Part shown: positions 44,930-54,796 of the stretch, piece after piece
Position numbering within the stretch: position 1 is the first letter of the stretch
How the letters are laid out: each line of letters begins with the position of its first letter
Assembly (NCBI RefSeq): GCF_000282195.1
Contig: NZ_AKJT01000040.1
Location: forward strand, 1-64,000
DNA: 64,000 bases
Direction of reading: 5' to 3'
Source: Pseudomonas sp. GM18
GTDB lineage: Bacteria > Pseudomonadota > Gammaproteobacteria > Pseudomonadales > Pseudomonadaceae
Translations under genes and position numbers: made by a program
The notes under the pieces: model-generated
The model's input: the letters and a program-made list of their open reading frames with translations, nothing else
Database searches by the model: none
What the model was told of the DNA's origin: nothing

Positions 44930-45009
44930 GGCCTCTTCGCGGGCAAGCCTCGCTCCTACATTTGAAAATGCGTTCCCCTGTAGAAGCGAGGCTTGCCCGC
45001 GAAGGCCGA
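44930..45009. repeat. REP pair, family D
   Basis: GGCCTCTTCGCGGGCAAGCC and the inverted GGCTTGCCCGCGAAGGCC face each other around a centre with CTCGCTCCTACA. It lies between the hydA stop codon and the preT start, about 12 bases from the former. Confidence 0.9.
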
Positions 45010-45020
45010 AGGCCTCGATT

Positions 45021-47082
<2,062 letters not shown>

Positions 47083-48567
47083 ATGCAACAGATCAGATCG
47101 CAAGTGACCGAGCGCGACGGCTTGTTTGAGCTCGAGGCCGGCAGCGATGTCCTCGACAGTCCCCGATACAACCACGACATGGCACCGACCAAGGTGCGCG
47201 AACGAACCTGGAACAAATGGCACATCACCGCGCTGTGGGTCGGCATGGCGATCTGCGTGCCGACTTACACCCTTGGCGGTGTGCTCACTGCTTACTTCGG
47301 CCTGACCGTCGGCGAAGCGCTGCTGGCGATTCTGTTCGCCAACATCATTGTGCTGATCCCGCTGACCCTGAACGCCTTCCCCGGCACCAAGTACGGCATT
47401 CCGTTTCCGGTGTTGCTGCGCTCGTCCTTCGGCATCCTCGGTTCCAACATTCCATGCCTGATTCGCGCCTTGGTGGCGTGTGGCTGGTTCGGCATCCAGA
47501 CCATGTTCGGCGGGCTGGCGATTCACCTGTTCCTCGGCTCGGTGTTCGATGACTGGAAGGCCCTGGGCGGTATCGGTGAAGTGATCGGCTTCATGCTGTT
47601 CTGGGCCTTGAACCTGTGGGTGGTGATTCGCGGCGCGGACTCGATCAAATGGCTGGAAACCCTCTCGGCGCCGTTATTGGTGCTGGTGGGCGTGGGTCTG
47701 TTGGTGTGGGCGATGCCGAACGTGTCGATGACCGAGCTGCTGGCGATCCCGGCCAAACGTCCGGAAGGCGCCAGCGTGGTCAGTTACTTTGCCGCCGGGC
47801 TGACTGCAATGGTCGGCTTCTGGGCCACCTTGTCGCTGAACATTCCAGACTTCAGCCGCTACGCGAAAAGCCAGAAGGATCAGATCGTCGGGCAGATCAT
47901 TGGCTTGCCCCTGACCATGTTCCTGTTCGCCTCCCTCGGCGTGGTGATGACGGCCGCGTCGGTCAAACTGGTGGGTGTCACCGTCTCTGACCCGGTCACC
48001 CTGATCGGCCATATCCAGAGCCCGGTCTGGGTGGCACTGGCCATGGCGCTGATCATCATCGCCACGTTGTCCACCAACACCGCGGCCAACATCGTGTCGC
48101 CGACCAACGATTTCCAGAACGTCGCGCCCAAATACATCAACCGCACCACTGCGGTGATGCTCACGGGGTTGGTCGGGTTGGCGCTGATGGCCCATGAGCT
48201 GCTGAAAAAGCTCGGGCTGATCGTCTCGGATCTGAGCCTGGAGACGGTGTATTCCAACTGGTTGCTCGGCTATTCGAGCCTGCTGGGGCCGATCGCCGGG
48301 ATCATGGTGGTGGACTATTTCCTGATCAAGAAACAGCAACTGGATTTGGCTGGCCTCTATCGTGACGACGTGTACCCGGCGTGGAACGGGTTTGGCTTCA
48401 TCGCCTTCGGCGTGCCGGTGGTGTTGACGCTGCTGTCACTGGGCAGCGATGCCTTCAGCTGGTTCTACAGCTACGGCTGGTTCACCGGCTCGGCCCTGGG
48501 AGGGCTGATTTATTACGGGTTGAATGCGATGCGGCCGAGCCCGACTGTAGTGAAATCGGCGGTGTGA
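47083..48567 (+). CDS. NCS1-family nucleobase/hydantoin permease
   Basis: This 494-residue inner-membrane protein belongs to the NCS1 family of sodium- or proton-coupled nucleobase, allantoin and hydantoin transporters, with about 12 transmembrane segments. Family features are the NKWHITALWVGMAICVPTYTLGG segment, the FGIQTMFGGLA stretch of the substrate site and the SLNIPDFSRYAKS motif. I chose the ATG at 47083, preceded by GTGGAG at good spacing; longer readings start with MSKNNQ or MALPEAQ and lack a good site. Position between hydA and the amidase suggests uracil, thymine or dihydropyrimidine as substrate. Confidence 0.92.
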   Translation: MQQIRSQVTERDGLFELEAGSDVLDSPRYNHDMAPTKVRERTWNKWHITALWVGMAICVPTYTLGGVLTAYFGLTVGEALLAILFANIIVLIPLTLNAFPGTKYGIPFPVLLRSSFGILGSNIPCLIRALVACGWFGIQTMFGGLAIHLFLGSVFDDWKALGGIGEVIGFMLFWALNLWVVIRGADSIKWLETLSAPLLVLVGVGLLVWAMPNVSMTELLAIPAKRPEGASVVSYFAAGLTAMVGFWATLSLNIPDFSRYAKSQKDQIVGQIIGLPLTMFLFASLGVVMTAASVKLVGVTVSDPVTLIGHIQSPVWVALAMALIIIATLSTNTAANIVSPTNDFQNVAPKYINRTTAVMLTGLVGLALMAHELLKKLGLIVSDLSLETVYSNWLLGYSSLLGPIAGIMVVDYFLIKKQQLDLAGLYRDDVYPAWNGFGFIAFGVPVVLTLLSLGSDAFSWFYSYGWFTGSALGGLIYYGLNAMRPSPTVVKSAV

Positions 48568-48611
48568 CGAGTGATCGTTCCCGCGAATAACAACTGCCTG
48601 AGGAGATCACC

Positions 48612-49895
48612 ATGAACGCTGCCGTAGACGTTCTGCAGTCCACCCATCAGCACATCAACCGCGACCGTCTGTGGCAGTCGCTCATGGAATTGGCGAAGCT
48701 CGGCGCCACGGTCAAGGGTGGCGTCTGCCGGCTGGCCCTGACCGACCTCGACCGCCAGGCCCGGGACATTTTCGTGAAGTGGTGCGAGGAGGCCGGTTGC
48801 ACCGTCAGCATCGACGCCGTCGGCAACATCTTCGCCCGCCGTCCGGGGCGCAACCCGAACCTGCCGCCGGTGATGACCGGCAGCCACATCGACACCCAGC
48901 CCACCGGTGGCAAGTTCGACGGCTGCTTCGGCGTGCTGGCCGGGGTCGAAGTGTTGCGCACCCTCAATGACCTGGGCGTGGAAACCGAAGCGCCGCTGGA
49001 AGTGGTGGTCTGGACCAACGAAGAAGGTTCGCGCTTCGCCCCGTGCATGATGGGCTCCGGCGTGTTCGCGGAAAAATTCACCCTCGAGGAAACCCTGGCC
49101 AAGGTCGATGCCGAGGGCGTGACCGTCGGCGAAGCCCTGAACGCCATTGGCTACGCCGGGCCGCGCAAGGTCAGCGGCCATGCCGTGGGGGCGTACTTCG
49201 AGGCGCACATCGAGCAAGGCCCGATTCTTGAGGACGAACACAAAACCATCGGCGTGGTGATGGGGGCGCTGGGGCAGAAATGGTTCGACCTGAAACTGCG
49301 CGGCGTCGAAGCCCATGCCGGCCCGACGCCGATGCACCTGCGCAAGGACGCGCTGGTCGGCGCCGCGGTGATCGTCGGCGCAGTCAATCGCGCCGCCCTC
49401 GGCCATCAACCCCACGCCTGCGGCACTGTCGGCTGCCTGCAAGCCTATCCCGGCTCGCGCAACGTGATTCCCGGCGAAGTGCGCATGACCCTGGACTTCC
49501 GTCATCTGGAACCGGCGCGACTCGATTCAATGATCGCCGAAGTCCGCGAGGTCATCGAAACCACCTGCGAGCAACATGGCCTGACCTTCGAACTGACACC
49601 CACCGCCGACTTCCCGCCGCTGTACTTCGACAAGGGCTGCGTCGAAGCGGTACGCGGTGCCGCTCAAGGGCTCGGTCTGTCGCACATGGACATCGTCAGC
49701 GGGGCAGGGCACGACGCGATCTTCCTCGCCGAACTCGGCCCGGCCGGGATGATCTTCGTGCCTTGTGAAGGTGGCATCAGCCATAACGAAATCGAAAACG
49801 CCGCGCCGGATGACCTGGCTGCCGGCTGTGCGGTGTTGTTGCGGGCGATGCTGGCGGCTTCGCAGGCAATTGCCAGCGGTGAATTGGCGGCTTGA
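48612..49895 (+). CDS. Carbamoyl-beta-amino acid amidohydrolase (beta-ureidopropionase type)
   Basis: The 427-residue zinc-dependent amidase of the M20 family hydrolyses N-carbamoyl-beta-alanine or N-carbamoyl-beta-aminoisobutyrate to the amino acid, CO2 and ammonia. Metal motifs are TGSHIDTQPTGGKFDG (about residue 88), WTNEEGSRFAP and SGAGHDAI. It is the last step of the reductive pyrimidine pathway begun by PreAT and hydantoinase-type ring opening. It follows the NCS1 transporter by 44 bases and has GAGGAG upstream. Related enzymes act on hydantoin products, so a wider substrate range is possible. Confidence 0.93.
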   Translation: MNAAVDVLQSTHQHINRDRLWQSLMELAKLGATVKGGVCRLALTDLDRQARDIFVKWCEEAGCTVSIDAVGNIFARRPGRNPNLPPVMTGSHIDTQPTGGKFDGCFGVLAGVEVLRTLNDLGVETEAPLEVVVWTNEEGSRFAPCMMGSGVFAEKFTLEETLAKVDAEGVTVGEALNAIGYAGPRKVSGHAVGAYFEAHIEQGPILEDEHKTIGVVMGALGQKWFDLKLRGVEAHAGPTPMHLRKDALVGAAVIVGAVNRAALGHQPHACGTVGCLQAYPGSRNVIPGEVRMTLDFRHLEPARLDSMIAEVREVIETTCEQHGLTFELTPTADFPPLYFDKGCVEAVRGAAQGLGLSHMDIVSGAGHDAIFLAELGPAGMIFVPCEGGISHNEIENAAPDDLAAGCAVLLRAMLAASQAIASGELAA

Positions 49896-49901
49896 AATGC
49901 T

Positions 49902-49930
49902 GACGTGCGCTGAAAAAATCGGCGCACGTC
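49902..49930 (+). terminator. Hairpin after the amidase gene
   Basis: A perfect nine-base stem, GACGTGCGC / GCGCACGTC, encloses the loop TGAAAAAATCG, six bases after the stop codon. A second hairpin, CAATCGTC / GACGATTG at 49951-49971, is followed by CGATCTTTT and may be the actual U-tract terminator. Confidence 0.6.
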
Positions 49931-50088
49931 ACAAACCCGAATCCTCGAGGCAATCGTCAGTTCGACGATTGCGATCTTTTGATCTTCCGGTCCCGGCAGT
50001 CGCTTCATTCGCACTATCAGAGCCCCCGGTGGTCGTAATCTTCACAGGGCTGCGCGCAAAGTGCCGCTCAATCGTGGAGATCTTCGAG

Positions 50089-50295
50089 ATGCGTGTTTTT
50101 TCGCCGCTGTCACTCGCACTCTGCACGGCGATTCTGGTTGGTTGCGCCAGTCCGCCGCCTCCGCCACCCGCTGCACCACCACCGCCACCGGTTCGTACCT
50201 GTTCGACCACCGAAAGCACCGATGTGCAGGGTGATATGAGGGCTGAAGGGCAGGTGACCCGAACCACGACCCTGACCCGTTGCGTCACTCAGTAA
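50089..50295 (+). CDS. Small proline-rich lipoprotein
   Basis: A 68-residue putative lipoprotein. The N-terminus is a lipoprotein signal with the lipobox LVGC (Cys at about residue 19), followed by a proline-only stretch of about 17 residues (PPPPPPAAPPPPP) and a polar tail with two cysteines (RTCSTT, TRCVTQ). The ATG at 50089 has GGAG upstream. I do not recognise a family function. The proline stretch could span the periplasm or the peptidoglycan layer. It stands alone between the amidase and the convergent oxidoreductase gene; an inverted pair AGTCTGA / TCAGACT lies between the two stop codons. Confidence 0.75.
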   Translation: MRVFSPLSLALCTAILVGCASPPPPPPAAPPPPPVRTCSTTESTDVQGDMRAEGQVTRTTTLTRCVTQ

Positions 50296-50323
50296 ACGGG
50301 TCGGGTAGAGTCTGAGGTGGCGT

Positions 50324-51439
50324 TCAGACTTCCTCGATCCTGACCCACCGCGACTCACGTGCAGCCAGACGAATCGCCGTCGCCAGGCGTTCGACTTCCC
50401 ACGCCTGCTCGAAGTCCGTCCCGTCCTGACCTTGGCCGGCCAGCGCCATGACCAACTCATGCACTTCAAGGGTCTTGAGTTCGTTGTAACCCAACTGGTG
50501 CCCCGGCGCCGGGCTGAAGGCGGCGTAACCCGGCAAATCCGGCCCCGCCAGCAGCCGTTGGAAACCGCCTTGCCCGGCACGATACAGCCGCAGTTCATTC
50601 AAGCGCTCCTGATCGAACGCCAGGGTGCCTTGGGTGCCGCTGATTTCAAAACTCAGGTGATTCTTGTAGCCGTGTTTGAGCCAGCTGCTGCTGAACGTCC
50701 CTCGCGCGCCATTGGCGAACCGCAGCAACGCGTGGACCTGATCGTCGACCGCGACCTCGCGTCGTTCGTGACCGCCCGCCGTCAGGGGACGCTGCGTATG
50801 CACAGTCTGGGTATCCGCGCACACCGCCTCGACGTCGCCCAGCAGATGACGGGCCATGGCCAACAAGTGACTGCCCAGGTCCGCCAAGGCGCCGCCGGCG
50901 TAATCGGCGTCGCAGCGCCAGGACCAGGGTGAAACGGGATCGGCCATGAAGTCTTCGCTGAACTCGCCCTGGAAACTGATGATCTGCCCCAGCGCGCCGT
51001 TTTGAATCAAGTCCCGAGCCAGGCCGATGATCGGGTTGTGTTGATAGTTGTAACCCACCCGCGTCACCACGCCCGCAGCTTTGGCGGCAAGACGCATGGC
51101 GCCGGCCTGCTCGAGGCTCACGGCCAGCGGCTTTTCGCAGTACACCGGTTTACCGGCGGCGATGGCAGCCATGGCCATGGGGTAGTGCAGATGATTGGGG
51201 GTGGTGATGGCGATCAGGTTGACCTTGGGGTCATCGATCAGCTGTTGCCAGTCACTGTGCGCCGTCTCGAAGCCCCAGGCTTCGGCGCAGTGGCGGGCGC
51301 GCAGCGGATCGGCGTCGGCCAGGGCGGCAAGTTTGAGCTTCAGCGGCAATTCAAAAACAGCACTAACGTTGCGAAAGGCCAAGGCGTGGGCACGGCCCAT
51401 GAAACCTGTGCCGATGAGTCCGATACCGAGTTCGCGCAT
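50324..51439 (-). CDS. Gfo/Idh/MocA-family oxidoreductase
   Basis: This 371-residue cytoplasmic dehydrogenase has an N-terminal Rossmann domain with GLIGTGFMGRAHALAF (residues about 7-22) and the family EKP motif in VYCEKPLAVSLEQA (about residue 97), then a C-terminal beta-sheet domain. Members oxidise or reduce sugars, inositols or related polyols with NAD(P). It starts at ATG 51439 and has an AT-rich leader with two GGAA-N6-TTCT sites at 51483-51525, which resemble operators of IolR/RpiR-type regulators of inositol use. The substrate is therefore guessed as a polyol or sugar. Its 3' end converges with the lipoprotein gene. Confidence 0.87.
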   Translation of the reverse strand: MRELGIGLIGTGFMGRAHALAFRNVSAVFELPLKLKLAALADADPLRARHCAEAWGFETAHSDWQQLIDDPKVNLIAITTPNHLHYPMAMAAIAAGKPVYCEKPLAVSLEQAGAMRLAAKAAGVVTRVGYNYQHNPIIGLARDLIQNGALGQIISFQGEFSEDFMADPVSPWSWRCDADYAGGALADLGSHLLAMARHLLGDVEAVCADTQTVHTQRPLTAGGHERREVAVDDQVHALLRFANGARGTFSSSWLKHGYKNHLSFEISGTQGTLAFDQERLNELRLYRAGQGGFQRLLAGPDLPGYAAFSPAPGHQLGYNELKTLEVHELVMALAGQGQDGTDFEQAWEVERLATAIRLAARESRWVRIEEV

Positions 51440-51482
51440 AGCCGGGGTCCTTTGGATTTTTGTTTTCAGGAGGGCTATTTAT

Positions 51483-51525
51483 GGAATAAAAATTCTCAAA
51501 ATGCAAATGGTGGAATAAATATTCT
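51483..51525 (-). promoter_or_regulatory. Pair of GGAA-N6-TTCT sites, IolR-like operator
   Basis: GGAATAAAAATTCT at 51483-51496 and GGAATAAATATTCT at 51512-51525 are 29 bases apart and lie 44-86 bases upstream of the Gfo/Idh/MocA gene. RpiR-type IolR regulators bind GGAA-N6-TTCC. Both copies deviate by the last base. No regulator gene of this type is in the window. Confidence 0.5.
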
Positions 51526-51592
51526 TGTGTTGGAGCCGATACGTCCTGCGGAAACGCCGATCCCACCGTAGGAGCTGCCGAAGGCTGCGATC

Positions 51593-51702
51593 TGATCGTT
51601 CCCACGCTCCGCGTGGAAATGCAGCCAGGGACGCTCCGCGTCCCAAAAGAGCGGACGCAGAGCGTCCGGTGAGGCATTCCCACGCAGAGCGTGGGAATGA
51701 TC
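51593..51702. repeat. REP-type palindromic repeat, family A
   Basis: A complete copy from GATCGTTCCCACGCTCCGCG to AGAGCGTGGGAATGATC, with inner GGGACGCTCCGCGTCCC and GGACGCAGAGCGTCC hairpins. It lies in the 329-base gap between the oxidoreductase and the SDR gene; the rest of that gap is the operator pair and the SDR terminator. Confidence 0.9.
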
Positions 51703-51724
51703 AGTGGTGAGTACTGAAAACTAA

Positions 51725-51748
51725 AAAGGCAGCCCTGAGGCTGCCTTT
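51725..51748 (-). terminator. Rho-independent terminator of the SDR gene
   Basis: A ten-base stem AAAGGCAGCC / GGCTGCCTTT with a four-base loop is followed on the minus strand by TTTTTAG. It lies 20 bases past the SDR stop codon. Confidence 0.9.
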
Positions 51749-51768
51749 GGCTTATCCGCAGAACCGAA

Positions 51769-52536
51769 TCAGGACAGAAACCCGCCATCCACGTTCAGCG
51801 AAACCCCGGTCGTGTAGCTCGACGCATCACTTGCCAGATACAACACCGCCCCCGCCATTTCACTCGGATCCGCCACGCGCTTGAGCGGAATCTGCTGCAG
51901 CGCAGTGTTCAGAATCGCCTCGTTCTTCACCAGCGCCGAAGCAAACTTGGTATCCGTCAGACCCGGCAGCAGGGCGTTGCAGCGAATGCCGAACTGCGCG
52001 CATTCCTTGGCGAACACCTTGGTCATGTTGATTACGGCTGCCTTGGTCACCGAGTAGATGCCCTGGAAGATCCCCGGCGAGATGCCGTTGATCGAGGCAA
52101 CGTTGATGATGCTGCCGCCGCCGTGTTCGCGCATCAGCTTGCCGGCTTCCACCGACATGAAGAAGTAACCGCGAATGTTCACGTCGACGGTTTTCTGGAA
52201 GGCGCTGAGGTCGGTGTCCAGCACGTTGCAGAACTGCGGGTTGGTCGCGGCGTTGTTGACCAGGATGTCCAGGCGCCCGAATTGTTCGCGGATGCCGGCG
52301 AAGACCTGGGTGATCTGTTCCATCTCACCGATGTGGCAGGCAATGGCGGTGGCCTTGCCGCCGGCGGCGATGATCGCGTCGGCGACGTGCTGGCAGCCGT
52401 CGAGCTTGCGGCTCGAAACGATCACATGCGCACCTTGCTGCGCCAGCAGTTTGGCGATGGCTTCACCGATGCCGCGACTGGCGCCGGAGACGAAAGCGAT
52501 CTTGCCGTCGAGGTCGAACAACTGAGTCTTGGACAT
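51769..52536 (-). CDS. Short-chain dehydrogenase/reductase
   Basis: A 255-residue classical SDR. The coenzyme motif VSGASRGIGEA (about residue 16), the NNAATNP loop, catalytic Ser in INVASINGIS and the YSVTK catalytic pair (about residue 159) are present. I chose the ATG at 52534-52536, with AAGGA upstream; a much longer in-frame reading through the neighbour is not credible. It follows the phosphotransferase gene by 38 bases and is probably in one operon with it. Such pairs occur with acyl-CoA dehydrogenases in fatty-acid-like catabolism, but no other gene supports that here. Confidence 0.88.
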   Translation of the reverse strand: MSKTQLFDLDGKIAFVSGASRGIGEAIAKLLAQQGAHVIVSSRKLDGCQHVADAIIAAGGKATAIACHIGEMEQITQVFAGIREQFGRLDILVNNAATNPQFCNVLDTDLSAFQKTVDVNIRGYFFMSVEAGKLMREHGGGSIINVASINGISPGIFQGIYSVTKAAVINMTKVFAKECAQFGIRCNALLPGLTDTKFASALVKNEAILNTALQQIPLKRVADPSEMAGAVLYLASDASSYTTGVSLNVDGGFLS

Positions 52537-52574
52537 GATTTTTTCCTTGTTATGAGGCCCGATCAGAGCCGCGA

Positions 52575-53642
52575 TCAGAGGCTGGATTTCTGAATGACCT
52601 GCAAGCTCATCTGCTCCAGCAGTTTGTTCATGTGAATGAACTGCGCGAAGCGTTTGTCCTGGGTCTGACCATGGAAGAAGCGGTAGTAGATCTGCTGCAC
52701 GATGCCGGCCAGACGGAACAGGCCATAGGTGTAGTAGAAGTCGAAATTGTCGATCTGGATGCCTGAGCGCTCGGCGTAGTAATCGACGAATTCGCGGCGG
52801 GTCAGCATGCCAGGGGCGTGGCTCGGCTGGCGGCGCATCAGTTGCACCGGTGCCGGGTCGCCGGCCTCGATCCAGTAGGCGAGGGTGTTGCCCAGGTCCA
52901 TCAGCGGGTCGCCGAGGGTGGTCAGCTCCCAATCCAGCACGCCGATGATCTGCATCGGGTTGTTCGGGTCGAGGATCACGTTGTCGAAGCGGTAATCGTT
53001 GTGGACGATGCTCGACGTCGGGTGATCGGCCGGCATCTTGTCGTTGAGCCAGGCCTTTACCGCTTCCCACTTCGGCGCGTCCGGGGTCAGGGCCTTTTCG
53101 TAGCGCTCGCTCCAGCCTTTGATTTGCCGCGCGACATAACCTTCGGGTTTGCCCAGGTCGCCCAGGCCATAAGCCTTGTAGTCGACCCGGTGCAGTTCGA
53201 CGAATTTGTCGATGAAGCTCTTGCACAGGGTTTCGGTCTTCGCTGAATCAAGGCCCAGTTCCGGCGGTAGTTCGGAGCGCAGGATGATGCCCTTGACCCG
53301 TTCCATCACATAGAACTCGGCGCCGATCACCGATTCGTCAGTGCAGTGCACATAGGCTTTGGGGCAGTAGGGAAAACCGTCCCGCAGCTGATTGAGGATG
53401 CGGAATTCGCGGCCCATGTCGTGGGCGGACTTGGCCTTGTGGCCGAACGGCGGCCGACGCAGGACGAATTCCTGTTCGGGGTATTCCAGCAGGTAAGTCA
53501 GGTTCGACGCACCGCCCGGAAACTGGCTGATCACAGGCAAGCCGCTCAGGCCTGGAATGTGCGCCTTGAGGTACGGATCGATCAGGCTGGCATCGAGTTC
53601 TTCGCCAGAGCGGATACGGGTGGACTGGTCAGTAAGCGCCAT
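52575..53642 (-). CDS. Aminoglycoside-phosphotransferase-fold kinase (ACAD10-like)
   Basis: This 355-residue protein has the APH kinase-like fold: the N-terminal GGASNLTYLLE and FVLRRPPFG nucleotide-binding region, the catalytic HNDYRFDNVI loop (about residue 215) and the DWELTTLGDPLMDLG metal-binding stretch. It is close to the kinase domain of ACAD10-type proteins, which are thought to phosphorylate hydroxyacyl substrates, not antibiotics. It is the upstream gene of the SDR operon. The substrate is not known. Resistance to aminoglycosides should not be inferred from the fold name. Confidence 0.87.
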   Translation of the reverse strand: MALTDQSTRIRSGEELDASLIDPYLKAHIPGLSGLPVISQFPGGASNLTYLLEYPEQEFVLRRPPFGHKAKSAHDMGREFRILNQLRDGFPYCPKAYVHCTDESVIGAEFYVMERVKGIILRSELPPELGLDSAKTETLCKSFIDKFVELHRVDYKAYGLGDLGKPEGYVARQIKGWSERYEKALTPDAPKWEAVKAWLNDKMPADHPTSSIVHNDYRFDNVILDPNNPMQIIGVLDWELTTLGDPLMDLGNTLAYWIEAGDPAPVQLMRRQPSHAPGMLTRREFVDYYAERSGIQIDNFDFYYTYGLFRLAGIVQQIYYRFFHGQTQDKRFAQFIHMNKLLEQMSLQVIQKSSL

Positions 53643-53830
53643 GCTTATCCCTTCTGCTTATTTTGGAGGCCAGACATCATTGGCTAATCTAATGGCGCGC
53701 CGGGGTGGCCACAAGCGCGGCACGGTCTTATAGGTTAGCGTGTTGCCGGATAATCAGCGTTCCTGATGTGCGCGAACAGGCTCGGCGGGCTATGGTTCAG
53801 GGAGCACCGCTTCCAGGAAGGAGATTCGAC

Positions 53831-54226
53831 ATGGGTTGTCCGCAAGTTTGCGCCACCGCGACCCTGCAATGCAGTTTCGGTGCGGCGCCGGCGGTACTCA
53901 ACGTGCTGCCGGTGAACCGCACGATGACCGCAGGTATGCCAGCGGCGAACATCATGGACCACATTCCGCTGGTGAACATCATGCCGTTCGGCACGTGCAT
54001 GAGCATGGCCAACCCGATGGTCGCAGCCGCCACCGCCGCGGCGCTTGGCGTGCTGACGCCGATGCCGTGCATCCCGGCCACCGCCACCCCGTGGATCCCC
54101 GGCGGCGCGCCGACCCTGCTGCTGGGCGGCATGCCGGCCATCGATGCCAACAGCACCTTGATGTGCAACTGGGCCGGAGTGATCAAAATCGTGATGCCGG
54201 GGCAGATGCAGATGCTGATTCCCTGA
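53831..54226 (+). CDS. PAAR-like (DUF4280) tip protein of the T6SS
   Basis: The 131-residue protein has the DUF4280/PAAR-like pattern: N-terminal MGCPQVCATATLQCSFG, central PAANIMDHIPLVNIMPFGTCMSMANP and a C-terminal CNWAGVIKIVMPGQM segment. Such proteins cap VgrG spikes and load effectors. It lies beside the vgrG module but on the opposite strand, so it has its own promoter. The ATG at 53831 has AAGGAG upstream at good spacing; the reading from 53705 is rejected. No toxin domain is fused to it, so it may carry an effector that is encoded elsewhere. Confidence 0.82.
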   Translation: MGCPQVCATATLQCSFGAAPAVLNVLPVNRTMTAGMPAANIMDHIPLVNIMPFGTCMSMANPMVAAATAAALGVLTPMPCIPATATPWIPGGAPTLLLGGMPAIDANSTLMCNWAGVIKIVMPGQMQMLIP

Positions 54227-54241
54227 ACCCAACAACAGTGC

Positions 54242-54784
54242 TCAGGCCTGCTCGGGATCGCTCCAGCGCCTGAACCACCAGCGCACCCGTGAGATCGGCT
54301 TGCCGTCCGCAGCCAGTGGTCGTCCGTCGCTGGCGAAGCCCTGTTCCGGTTCCAGCAATTGACCGTTGAGGTAACGGGCCTCGACGGCCGGTTTGCCGTT
54401 GGGATGAAAGCGCTGATAGCGCCCGTCGCGCACGCCGTCGCGGTAGAACTCGACCTCCGCCAGTTGCCCATCGGGAAAGTAATTGAACGCCTCGCCATGC
54501 AGCAGCCCCCGGTGGTAAGTCGCCTTGCGCTGCAGACAGCCTTCGGGGGCATAAAAACTGGCAACCCCTTGCAGCTTGTCATGGACAAACGGCAGTTGCG
54601 CCGAGACCTTGCCATTGGGGTGGTAGAGCAGGGTGGTGCCTTGCAGCTCGCCCTGGCTGTAGTGCAAATCAGCCTGTGCGCGCCCGTCATCCTTGATGTT
54701 CAGTGCGCCGTCGAGCCGGCCATCGAGCAAGCGCCCTTTGAGCTGTTTATCGTTCTGCTGCAAATCCAGCGGCGTGATGGCCAT
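54242..54784 (-). CDS. MORN-repeat (YwqK-like) protein after vgrG
   Basis: This 180-residue protein has repeated beta-hairpins of about 20-23 residues with the pattern GxLxGxxxxYxxxGxLxxxxxY (for example GRLDGALN, GELQGTTLLYHPNGKV, GLLHGEAFNYFPDGQLAEVEFY). Such MORN-like proteins are called YwqK-type antitoxin-like domains in databases and often stand beside T6SS or Rhs toxins. It starts 12 bases after the vgrG stop codon and is therefore in its operon. It could be an immunity or chaperone protein; the sequence does not decide this. A lysosomal or membrane segment is absent. Confidence 0.72.
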   Translation of the reverse strand: MAITPLDLQQNDKQLKGRLLDGRLDGALNIKDDGRAQADLHYSQGELQGTTLLYHPNGKVSAQLPFVHDKLQGVASFYAPEGCLQRKATYHRGLLHGEAFNYFPDGQLAEVEFYRDGVRDGRYQRFHPNGKPAVEARYLNGQLLEPEQGFASDGRPLAADGKPISRVRWWFRRWSDPEQA

Positions 54785-54796
54785 GGGTTTTCCTCG

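Noticed and set aside
52537..53226. N-terminal extension of the SDR reading into the phosphotransferase gene
   Set aside because: The added part is Arg/Pro-rich nonsense and the ATG at 52536 has a good AAGGA site.
52575..53642. Aminoglycoside resistance gene
   Set aside because: The fold is APH-like, but the sequence belongs to the ACAD10-type metabolic kinases and stands with an SDR gene.
53797..54690. 297-codon minus-strand frame across the PAAR-like and MORN genes
   Set aside because: It overlaps two better genes in other frames and its sequence is low-complexity.
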